DNA of 14,948 nucleotides, taken from Acidimicrobiia bacterium UBA6912 (GTDB lineage: Bacteria > Actinomycetota > Acidimicrobiia > Spongiisociales > UBA5794). The stretch's first letter is position 1, and every line of letters starts with the position of its first letter. This document shows positions 1 through 6,819 of the stretch, one piece after another. Below the pieces are notes generated by a model. The model did no database searches and had not been told where the DNA came from. It saw only the letters and a program-made list of their open reading frames with translations. Position numbers and translations under genes: made by a program. Location: assembly GCA_002450985.1 (NCBI GenBank), contig DKBA01000292.1, forward strand, positions 1 through 14,948, in the 5' to 3' direction.

Positions 1-2
1 CC

Positions 3-269
3 GCTCGCCTCCTCACCTACAAGGCGGCCGCGCTCAAGGATGCCGGTCGCCCGGTCAAGGAGGCGGCCGCGGTGGCCAAGTTGTACGCCACCGAATCGGC
101 GGTCACCGCTACCCGCATCGCCACACAGATCCACGGCGGGTACGGCTTCGTCGAGGACAGCCCCGTCGCCCGCTACTACCGGGACGCCAAGATCCTCGAG
201 ATCGGCGAGGGAACGTCGGAGATCCAGCGGCTGCTCATCAGCCGGAGCCTCGGGCTGCCGGTTGCCTGA
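3..269 (+). CDS. acyl-CoA dehydrogenase, C-terminal fragment (5' end outside window)
   Basis: The last 88 codons of an acyl-CoA dehydrogenase are present; the gene enters from the left edge and stops at TGA 267-269. The enzyme family introduces the alpha-beta double bond into acyl-CoA thioesters using FAD and passes electrons to ETF. The visible part is the C-terminal helical domain, with the family signature IHGGYGF followed by YYRDAKILEIGEGTSEIQ and LLISR, which contacts FAD across the tetramer and closes the active site. The catalytic Glu, which lies further upstream in short-chain type enzymes, cannot be checked here. Chain-length preference cannot be read from this fragment. The next gene follows on the same strand within about 40 bases or with a slight overlap, so co-transcription is likely. 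Family assignment is firm; substrate is unknown. Confidence 0.93.
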   Translation, partial: ARLLTYKAAALKDAGRPVKEAAAVAKLYATESAVTATRIATQIHGGYGFVEDSPVARYYRDAKILEIGEGTSEIQRLLISRSLGLPVA

Positions 270-306
270 CGACGCTCCCGGGCCGCGCAACGTCACCCGG
301 CCCCGG

Positions 307-3300
307 GTGGACACGGCGCTGGCGGCTGAGCTCGCACGGGACCACTTCGGCATCACCGGCGCGATCGTCGAACTGCCCTCCGAGCGAGACCGCAACTTCC
401 TCGTGAGCGGCCCGGAGCACGGCGTGGTGCTGAAGGTGGCGAACGCCGACTCGTCGCCGAGCGCCGTCGTGCTCCAAGATGCCGTGCTCCGTCACGTGTC
501 CGGGACGCCCGGCGTCGCCACCCCCGTGCCGATCCCCACCTCGGCGGGGGAAACGCACGGTGAGGTCACCATCGACGGGGCCATCCACGCCATCCGGATG
601 GTCGAGTTCGTCCCGGGCCGGCCGTTGGGGACGATCCGGCCCAAGACGCCGGCCATCCTCCGCGCCGTCGGGTCTGCCGCCGCCCGGCTCGGCGAGCGCC
701 TCGCGTCCTTCCCGGCGGAGGGGGTACCAGACGCCTTTCCGTGGGACGTGCGCCACGGACCGGCCACGATCGCGGGGGCGCTCGATGCGGTGGACGATCC
801 GGCCCGTCGCTCGCTGCTCGACGGGATCGTTCGCCGTGCCGCCATGGCCCTCGAGCCGTTGTGGGCCGCGCTGGCCGTGGGCGTGGTGCACGGCGACCTC
901 AACGACCACAACGTCATCGTCGGCGAAGGCGTCGGCGCCATCGACTTCGGCGATCTGCATCTCTCGGTGCGGGCGGCCGAGGTGGCGGTGGCGGCCGCCT
1001 ATGCCGCCCTCGGTTTCCCCGACCCGATCGGCGCCATCGCCGAGGTGATTGCCGGAGCCCACGCAACCCGCCCTCGGGACGAGGCCGAGCTCGCCGCGGT
1101 CATCCCGCTCGTCGTCATGCGCCTCGGCATCAGCGTCGTCACCGCCGCCCACCAGACGGCGGCCGATCCGGAGAACCCGTACCTCGCGATCAGCCAGGAG
1201 GACGCCTGGACGACGCTGGAGCATCTCGCCGCCACGCCGTGGTATCTGGCGCTCGCCAGGGTCCGGGCGTCGTGCGGCCTCGTGCCGTGTCCGCGCCGGC
1301 CCCTGATCGAGGCGTGGCTCGCCGCCCATCCCGATGCGCTGCACCCGGTATTGGCTGTGCCGATGACGGCAACCGATGTGTGCGCCATCGACTGGTCGGT
1401 GACCTCTCCGCTCGCCGCCCACCCGGAGATCGCGGCGCCGGTTGCCCAGCAGACCCTTCAGACGGCCCGGATCATGGAGGACGCCGGCGCCGCCGTCGGC
1501 GTTGGCCGGTTCGGTGAGCCGCGACTCGTCTACGCGGGGCCCGAGTACGCGGTGCCCACGAATGCCGGTCCGGGCTGGCGAACGGTGCACCTCGGCGTCG
1601 ATCTGTCCTGTCCGCCGGGAACGCCCGTTCAGGCGCTGTGCGACGGTGTGGTGGAGCGGGTCGACGACGACGCAGTCGACGGCGGCTACGGCCCCGTCGT
1701 CACGATCCGCCACGCTCCGCCGGACTGCCCCGCGTTCTTCACGCTCTCCGGCCATCTGAGCCGGGCCTCGGTCGCAGCGATCGCCCCCGGGCAAGAGGTG
1801 CGGGGCGGCGATGCAATCGGTGCCGTCGGGGAACCCCACGAGAACGGGGGCTGGCCGCCGCATCTGCACTTCCAGGTGATGACCGATCTCCTCGACCTCG
1901 ACCGACCGTTCCCTGGCGTCGCCGAGCCCGGCCAATGGGATGCGTGGGCAGGACTGATCGTGGCGCCGGCGACGGCGCTGCGGCTGCCGGATGAGACCGT
2001 CGCCGCGCCCCGGCCCGACGATGACACGATCATCGCCCGACGCGCCCGGCTGGTGCCGCCCAGCCTCAGCACCTCGTATGCCCGTCCCCTCGTCGCGGTG
2101 CGCGGGCACGGCGTCTGGCTGTACGACGGATGGGGGAGGGCCCACCTCGATTGTGTCAACAACGTCGCTCATGTCGGCCACGAGCACCCGCACGTCGTCG
2201 CTGCGCTCGCCCGCCAGGCCGCGTTGCTCAACACGAACTCGCGCTACCCCCATCCCGAGCGCATCCGCTATCTCGAGCGGCTCGCCGGGCTCTTCCCGGG
2301 TCCTCTCGACACCGTGTTCCTCGTGTGCTCGGGGAGCGAGGCCAACGATCTCGCCCTGCGCATCGCCCGCACCGTCACCGGAAGGCGGCACATCGTGGTG
2401 CTCGAGGGCGGCTACCACGGCCACACCACCGAGCTCATCGCAGCGAGCCACTACAAGCACGCCGGACCGGGCGGGACCGGAGCGCCGGGCTACGTGCACG
2501 TGGCGCCGCTGCCCGACCCGTACCGCTCGCCCGCAGGGAGTGACGTCGCCGCCCACGCCGGGGCAGTAGATGAGAGCCTGGCGGCGGCGCCGACCGGCGC
2601 TGCCGCCTTCCTCGTCGAGCCGATCCCGGGCGTTGCCGGCCAGATCGTGCCGCCCCCCGGCTGGCTGGCAGCCTCCGCCGCCGCGGCGGGACGGGCCGGC
2701 GCGCTGGTCATCGCGGACGAGGTGCAGGTAGGCCTGGGACGGGTTGGTACCCATTGGTGGGCATTCGAGCGCGACGGCGTCGTTCCCGACATCGTCACAC
2801 TGGGCAAGCCGCTCGGGAACGGGCACCCGATGGCGGCGGTCGTCACGACCCGGGCGATCTCCGAGGCGTTCGCCAATGGGATGGAGTACTTCAACACCTT
2901 CGGCGGCAACCCGGTGTCGTGCGCCGTCGGCAACGCCGTGCTCGACGTGCTCGAGGGTGAGGGCCTGCGACAGCGTGCGGCGACGACGGGGGCGCTGCTG
3001 CGCAACGGGCTCGACGAGCTCGCCGGGGCCCATCCGCTGATCGGCGATGTGCGCGGCGCCGGACTGTTCGTCGGCATCGAGCTGGTGCTCGATCGCACGA
3101 CCAAGGAGCCGGCGGCGGCGCAGGCGGCGTACGTCGCAGATCGGGCACGCGAGCTGGGAGTGCTGCTCTCGGTGGACGGACTGCTCCACAACGTGCTCAA
3201 GATCAAGCCGCCCCTCGTCTTCGGGCCGGCCGAGGTCGATCGCCTTGTCGACACCCTCGACGAGGTGCTGAAGGAGGATGGAGCCCGCCCGGGCCTCTGA
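307..3300 (+). CDS. trimodular fusion: APH/hydroxylysine-kinase-like domain, M23 peptidase domain, class III aminotransferase-fold phospho-lyase
   Basis: About 997 residues from GTG 307. The alternative start is TTG 262, which overlaps the previous stop; neither has a clear ribosome site, and the open frame upstream is an Arg/Pro-rich shadow. Residues about 1-300 form an APH-fold kinase: the catalytic loop HGDLNDHN has D197 and N202, and IDFGD has the metal Asp D213. Residues about 410-530 form an M23/LytM-type zinc peptidase with all ligands: H428 and D432 in HLGVD, then H519/H521 in HLHF. Residues about 575-995 form a class III PLP enzyme with NTNSRY, CSGSEAND (674-681), YHGHT, DEVQVGLGR (D804) and the PLP lysine K834 in TLGKPLGNGHP. 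That last set resembles animal ETNPPL/PHYKPL, ammonio-phospho-lyases acting on phosphoethanolamine or 5-phosphohydroxylysine. By inference the kinase makes the phospho-substrate for the lyase. The role of the peptidase-like domain is unknown. Confidence 0.93.
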   Translation: MDTALAAELARDHFGITGAIVELPSERDRNFLVSGPEHGVVLKVANADSSPSAVVLQDAVLRHVSGTPGVATPVPIPTSAGETHGEVTIDGAIHAIRMVEFVPGRPLGTIRPKTPAILRAVGSAAARLGERLASFPAEGVPDAFPWDVRHGPATIAGALDAVDDPARRSLLDGIVRRAAMALEPLWAALAVGVVHGDLNDHNVIVGEGVGAIDFGDLHLSVRAAEVAVAAAYAALGFPDPIGAIAEVIAGAHATRPRDEAELAAVIPLVVMRLGISVVTAAHQTAADPENPYLAISQEDAWTTLEHLAATPWYLALARVRASCGLVPCPRRPLIEAWLAAHPDALHPVLAVPMTATDVCAIDWSVTSPLAAHPEIAAPVAQQTLQTARIMEDAGAAVGVGRFGEPRLVYAGPEYAVPTNAGPGWRTVHLGVDLSCPPGTPVQALCDGVVERVDDDAVDGGYGPVVTIRHAPPDCPAFFTLSGHLSRASVAAIAPGQEVRGGDAIGAVGEPHENGGWPPHLHFQVMTDLLDLDRPFPGVAEPGQWDAWAGLIVAPATALRLPDETVAAPRPDDDTIIARRARLVPPSLSTSYARPLVAVRGHGVWLYDGWGRAHLDCVNNVAHVGHEHPHVVAALARQAALLNTNSRYPHPERIRYLERLAGLFPGPLDTVFLVCSGSEANDLALRIARTVTGRRHIVVLEGGYHGHTTELIAASHYKHAGPGGTGAPGYVHVAPLPDPYRSPAGSDVAAHAGAVDESLAAAPTGAAAFLVEPIPGVAGQIVPPPGWLAASAAAAGRAGALVIADEVQVGLGRVGTHWWAFERDGVVPDIVTLGKPLGNGHPMAAVVTTRAISEAFANGMEYFNTFGGNPVSCAVGNAVLDVLEGEGLRQRAATTGALLRNGLDELAGAHPLIGDVRGAGLFVGIELVLDRTTKEPAAAQAAYVADRARELGVLLSVDGLLHNVLKIKPPLVFGPAEVDRLVDTLDEVLKEDGARPGL

Positions 3301-3376
3301 TCGGGGCGAGGGAACGATGCGAGCGGCAAATGGCGCAACGTCATCGCGCGGGACGTGGGTGCCTCCTCAGTCGGCC

Positions 3377-3391
3377 CTGCCGACCCGGCAG
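3377..3391 (+). terminator. GC hairpin after the fusion gene, possible terminator
   Basis: A perfect 6-bp stem, CTGCCG and CGGCAG, with a 3-base loop ACC lies 77 bases after the fusion-gene stop, in the 170-base gap before the next gene. No run of T follows, so intrinsic termination is only a possibility. The rest of the gap shows no gene. Confidence 0.3.
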
Positions 3392-3444
3392 AGCGACGTG
3401 CGGGCTGCCGAACAATGACGCAGGCCGCATCCGCAGAATCATCT

Positions 3445-3470
3445 CTCGACGTGGTCCTAGAGTCGAGGGG
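3445..3470 (+). promoter_or_regulatory. -10-like box with overlapping inverted repeat
   Basis: TAGAGT at 3458-3463 fits the TAnnnT form of actinobacterial -10 boxes and ends 7 bases before ATG 3471, the spacing expected for a leaderless transcript. No good -35 hexamer is seen. An inverted repeat, CTCGAC (3445-3450) and GTCGAG (3462-3467) with an 11-base spacer, overlaps the box and could be an operator. GAGGGG directly abuts the ATG, which is too close for a normal ribosome site. Confidence 0.4.
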
Positions 3471-5207
3471 ATGACGCGGTGGATGCAGGCCGTGATCGGC
3501 CTCGGGATGGTGGCCATCGTCGTCGTGTTCTGGGCCTTGGGGGCGTCGAGCCGCTCCTCTGGAGACACGACGACGACGCTTCAGGCCGTCGGGAGCACCA
3601 CGACGACCGAGCCATCCAGCGGGACGGTCGAGACGGCACCCCCAGCCACCACCCTGCCTCCCGTGGTCGCCGCCGGGCAGCCGGGGACGTTCGTCGTCAC
3701 CGATTACGGCGCCGTCGCCGACGGCAAGAACGACAACACGGCGGCCTTCCAGTCGGCCGTCGACGCCGCCGCCGCCCAGGGGGGTGTCGTGATCGTTCCT
3801 TCGGTTGGAGGCCGCAGCGCCTATGTGGTGAACGGGACGATCACCGTGCCGTCCGGGGTGTCGATCGTGGGCGCCGCCGCCGGCACCGGGCTCGCCGTCG
3901 CCGGCCCGTATCCGTGGCCAGACACCCCGATCACCGGCGTGAAGATCCTCGCCAGACCGAGCCCCGCCGACCGTCCGCTCTTCCGGCTTGGCCCCGGTAC
4001 CACCGTGCGAGGGTTGTGGATCACCTACGACCAGCAGCCGATGCCGTCGGACGCCGAGCTCATCGACGACGCCGGCCCGTACCAGTATCTGAGCTTCGAC
4101 GCCGTCCGCACGTTCTTCGTCGAGGAGCACGTGGTGCCCACCGGCCCCACGTTCTACATCGAATCCGGCGATCAGGTGACGATCCAGGACATCATCGCCG
4201 ACCGGTACTGGGACTTCCTCTACATGAAGGAAGGTGGTCCGTTGCGGGTCGACTCCGTCACCCTGTACGGGTACCACCGCGGCTTCACCATCGAGGATTC
4301 CGACGCCGTCAACGCCTTCACCAACATCTCCTTCACCCCGACGGTGGGGCCCTTCGTGCCCGGCACCGGCACCGGGGCCGAGGAATGGACCTGGGCGTTC
4401 GGCGCCATCGCCTCGCAGCTCGACAACGTCGGCTTCCAGTTCGGCCGCTCCGACGGCTTCGTCCTCGACAACATCGCGTTTCGGGCCGGGAACACCGCCG
4501 TACGGGTGGGGGCATCGTTCGACTTCCCCATCATCGACCCGCTCACCGAGACGTTCTTCACCAGCGAGCCCGGGCTCGGCCCGTGGGGGCAGATCCAGGA
4601 CGTGCGGATCGAGCAGGCGGCGGTGGGGATCCATCTCGTGTGGCCATCTCCCGTGGCGTTGACGCTGTCGAACATCGCCATGGTGACCGGCATCGACGAC
4701 GGCACCAGCTTCTCGACCGCCAGTGGGTCCGGCGACATCGACCAGGTGTCGCGTCAGGCGCTGGTCCTCGCCGAGTCGAGCTACAACGCGGACAACAACG
4801 GGAGCCCGTCCCAGGTGCCGGCCGTGCTCGCCTCCAACGTCGCCTTGTCGAGCCGGGCCGACACCGCTCTGTTCGGCGAGGCGGCGGCCACGGTGGACGA
4901 CATCAACGGCAGGGTCTTTCTCGTCAACGGCGACATCGGGATGGAGATCAACGGGTTCTCGCTGGGTCTGCCCTACACGGAGACGCTCATGATCGGCGCA
5001 GGCGACGAGGCAGACGAGGTGAGCATCCGTATCCGCGGCGTGCTCGCCGCCGGCCTTCCGGTGTCTGACAAGCTCGTCGAGCGGTCGGGGGTGAGCGTGC
5101 TCGCCGGTGAGGTGCTGGTGATCCAGGCGCCCCCGCCCCCCACACCTACGACGACGACGGCCGCCCCGCCGGACACGACGACCACGACGACGACCGCCGC
5201 ACCCTGA
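3471..5207 (+). CDS. membrane-anchored beta-helix protein, pectate-lyase superfamily-like
   Basis: 578 residues from ATG 3471. Longer in-frame starts upstream add only a low-complexity Arg-rich stretch with no family look. The N-terminus is short and basic, followed by a hydrophobic segment at about residues 5-24, read as an uncleaved signal anchor because no lipobox Cys is seen. A Thr/Pro-rich linker follows to about residue 65. Then comes the typical opening of Pectate_lyase_3-type beta-helices: VTDYGAVADGKNDNTAAFQSA, with the Ca/substrate-loop D-G-x-x-D-x-T-A-A-F pattern and GGVVIVPS. The middle and C-terminal parts have repeated short beta-strand motifs with Asn/Gly turns, as expected for helix coils. 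The protein ends in a second Pro/Thr-rich tail. Catalytic specificity cannot be deduced; it may bind or cleave an extracellular polysaccharide. It leads an apparent operon with the next two genes. Confidence 0.8.
   Translation: MTRWMQAVIGLGMVAIVVVFWALGASSRSSGDTTTTLQAVGSTTTTEPSSGTVETAPPATTLPPVVAAGQPGTFVVTDYGAVADGKNDNTAAFQSAVDAAAAQGGVVIVPSVGGRSAYVVNGTITVPSGVSIVGAAAGTGLAVAGPYPWPDTPITGVKILARPSPADRPLFRLGPGTTVRGLWITYDQQPMPSDAELIDDAGPYQYLSFDAVRTFFVEEHVVPTGPTFYIESGDQVTIQDIIADRYWDFLYMKEGGPLRVDSVTLYGYHRGFTIEDSDAVNAFTNISFTPTVGPFVPGTGTGAEEWTWAFGAIASQLDNVGFQFGRSDGFVLDNIAFRAGNTAVRVGASFDFPIIDPLTETFFTSEPGLGPWGQIQDVRIEQAAVGIHLVWPSPVALTLSNIAMVTGIDDGTSFSTASGSGDIDQVSRQALVLAESSYNADNNGSPSQVPAVLASNVALSSRADTALFGEAAATVDDINGRVFLVNGDIGMEINGFSLGLPYTETLMIGAGDEADEVSIRIRGVLAAGLPVSDKLVERSGVSVLAGEVLVIQAPPPPTPTTTTAAPPDTTTTTTTAAP
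3567..3612 (+). repeat. ACG-type trinucleotide tract encoding the N-terminal Thr linker
   Basis: (ACG)4 at 3567-3578 and a mixed ACC/ACG run at about 3597-3608 encode two Thr clusters in the linker between the membrane segment and the beta-helix. Such tracts are prone to slippage, but any change by whole units stays in frame. Confidence 0.6.
5129..5203 (+). repeat. C-rich and ACG/ACC repeats encoding the Pro/Thr tail
   Basis: A C-rich stretch at 5129-5145 codes for Pro residues. It is followed by (ACG)4 at 5148-5159 and a mixed ACG/ACC run at 5175-5195 coding for Thr clusters. Together these form the last 26 or so residues of the beta-helix protein. The composition mirrors the linker at the other end of the same protein. 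Confidence 0.65.
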
Positions 5208-5224
5208 CCGGCCCCCGTGCGAGC

Positions 5225-5782
5225 ATGGCGACGATGCCATCGCCCGTCGACGCCCTCGTTGCCCGCCTCTCCTCCATCACGTCGGTGGTGGTCCGTGCCG
5301 CCCGTCGTGCGGCGTGGGCGATGGCGATTGCGGCGCTGGTGACGGGCGCCGTGCTGGTATTGCCCGATCCGGGTGGCTTCGGGCGCCGCGGCGCGCTCTG
5401 GTGGCTGCTGATCGTCGCGCTCTTCGCTCCCGCAGCCGTCGTGTTCCTGTTCTCCCGAACCGTCGCCTCGCTGGGTGACCTCGTGGAGGGCTGGCGCTCC
5501 CACGTCGCCTCGATCGCCGAAGAGACGACGGCGGCTCTGACCGACCTGGCGGGCACGGTGCAGACCGCGGTGATGGAGCGGCGCGGCGTCGGCCGCCTGG
5601 TGACCGGCATGCTGGGGCTGCGCAGACTGGCGGCGACGTACCAGGGGCTCGTGGGCACGGCGGCGCCCGCCGCCGCCGTGGTGAGCCCGGGGCTGCTCGG
5701 CCTCACCGCGCTCGCCGTGGTGGCGGGTGGCTGCGTCGGGATCCTCGCCGTCATCGTCGTGCTGGCCCGGGTGATCGTGTGA
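5225..5782 (+). CDS. small integral membrane protein, function unknown
   Basis: 185 residues, not recognised as a known family. Three hydrophobic segments are visible: about residues 29-47, 57-77 and 154-183. Between the second and third lies an amphipathic, Ala/Thr-rich stretch (about 82-118) with acidic residues that could be a short cytoplasmic or periplasmic helix, followed by basic residues MERRGVGR and LRRLAA. ATG 5225 is chosen; a second ATG at 5234 is possible, and neither has a good ribosome site. The gene begins 17 bases after the stop of the beta-helix gene and ends in a 4-base overlap with the kinase gene, so it is probably read as part of one mRNA. This context may tie it to the anchored beta-helix protein, but no partner can be proven. 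Confidence 0.8.
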   Translation: MATMPSPVDALVARLSSITSVVVRAARRAAWAMAIAALVTGAVLVLPDPGGFGRRGALWWLLIVALFAPAAVVFLFSRTVASLGDLVEGWRSHVASIAEETTAALTDLAGTVQTAVMERRGVGRLVTGMLGLRRLAATYQGLVGTAAPAAAVVSPGLLGLTALAVVAGGCVGILAVIVVLARVIV

Positions 5783-6807
5783 GCGCCGGTGCAGCCGACC
5801 CCCTGCCGCACAACCCGCTGAACGGGGTCACCCAGAGCATCGAACGACGGGCGCTCGCCGACGGACGGCGAACGGTGCACAAACGGATCGGGCGCGGCAA
5901 GGTGGGTGTGCCCGCGCGATGGAGGGCGTCGGACGATACCCACCACTGGAACTGGTGGGAGCGCGAAGCGCACGCCTACCGCAGCGCCGAGCTGGCCGCC
6001 TCCCTCGCCGGGACCGGATTGGGATTGGCCGAGGTGGACGTCGTCGAGGAGGAGTCCGGCTACAGCCTCCATCTCGAGTGGGTGGACGGCACCCCAGGCA
6101 CCGCCTTTGAGATCGCGGACCACGTCGCTCTCGCTGCAGGGCTCGGTCGCTGGCAGGCTCGTCCGCCGCTGCACGAGGCGTGGCTGTCACGGGGCTTCAT
6201 CCGTGGGTACTCGGCCAGCAAGCCCGTGCCCTCCGTCTCTGCCGCCGCATGGCATGCGCCGCTGGTGAGGGATCTGTGGCCGTCGGGCCTCGAAACCGGC
6301 TGGCGGAGCCTCGTTGCGGCGCGGGAACGGCTGCTGGGCATCATGGAGCGTCTGCCCCGAGCCACCAGCCATCTCGACGTGTGGCCGCCGAACGTGGTGC
6401 GCAGGCCGGGTGGCGAGGTCGTCCTCGTCGACTGGGCCTTCTGTGGGGACGGCGCCGTTGGGGAGGACCTCGGCAACCTCGTGCCCGACAGCGTGTTCGA
6501 TCTGTTCTGGCCGGCGGACCGCCTTTGCGAGCTCACCGAGGCCGCCTATGCGGCGTACATTGCGGGTCTGCGCGAGGGGGGCTGGACCGGAGACGAGACG
6601 CTGGTCCGGCTGGGGATGACGGCGTCGGCGGTCAAGTACACCTGGCTGCTCCCGACCACTTTGGCCCACGCTCGGGACGGCGTACACCGGGCCTACTTCC
6701 GTGAGGTCGACGGAACGCAGCTCTACACCGCCCGCGGCGAGGCCTTTGCGCTGCTCGCCGACTGGACGGCCGAGGCATTGCGCATCGCCGACCGGCTCGG
6801 CTGGTGA
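5779..6807 (+). CDS. APH-fold phosphotransferase (kinase-like), substrate unknown
   Basis: 342 residues from GTG 5779, which overlaps the preceding stop as GTGA, a usual sign of translational coupling. The family transfers phosphate from a nucleotide to a small-molecule hydroxyl. The catalytic loop reads HLDVWPPN, with H198, catalytic D200 and N205. The metal-binding Asp lies in VLVDWAF at D218, in place of the more usual D-F-G. The N-terminal lobe has a WWEREAHAYRS segment in the place of the conserved Glu helix and an LEWVDGTPG hinge. It has little resemblance to the kinase domain of the fusion protein upstream, so this looks like a different subfamily and not a recent duplicate. No resistance role is implied; many actinobacterial members have unknown substrates. 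It ends 7 bases from the converging ligase gene. Confidence 0.87.
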   Translation: MSAGAADPLPHNPLNGVTQSIERRALADGRRTVHKRIGRGKVGVPARWRASDDTHHWNWWEREAHAYRSAELAASLAGTGLGLAEVDVVEEESGYSLHLEWVDGTPGTAFEIADHVALAAGLGRWQARPPLHEAWLSRGFIRGYSASKPVPSVSAAAWHAPLVRDLWPSGLETGWRSLVAARERLLGIMERLPRATSHLDVWPPNVVRRPGGEVVLVDWAFCGDGAVGEDLGNLVPDSVFDLFWPADRLCELTEAAYAAYIAGLREGGWTGDETLVRLGMTASAVKYTWLLPTTLAHARDGVHRAYFREVDGTQLYTARGEAFALLADWTAEALRIADRLGW

Positions 6808-6819
6808 GCTGCGCTCACC
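6803..6819. terminator. hairpin shared by two converging genes, containing both stop codons
   Basis: GGTGAGC and GCTCACC form a perfect 7-bp stem around a 3-base TGC loop. The + strand kinase stop (TGA 6805-6807) and the - strand ligase stop (6815-6817) sit in opposite arms. It could stop transcription from both sides, though no T-run follows on either strand. Confidence 0.5.

Noticed and set aside
40..306. N-terminal extension of the fusion protein back to ATG 40
   Set aside because: It overlaps the acyl-CoA dehydrogenase end in another frame and reads as Arg/Pro/Ser-rich shadow; family-like sequence begins only after about 307.
238..3189. Very long open frame on the - strand opposite the fusion gene
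   Set aside because: It is the antisense shadow of a well-supported gene with conserved catalytic motifs; its own translation is His/Arg/Gly-rich with no domain pattern. Long antisense frames are common in GC-rich DNA.
2490..5240. 916-residue open frame on the - strand
   Set aside because: It spans two good + strand genes and an intergenic gap, and is low-complexity and without recognisable motifs.
5779..6807. Aminoglycoside-resistance kinase
   Set aside because: Only the general APH-fold motifs are present; there is no close resemblance to known resistance enzymes, and the genomic context is not that of a resistance cassette.
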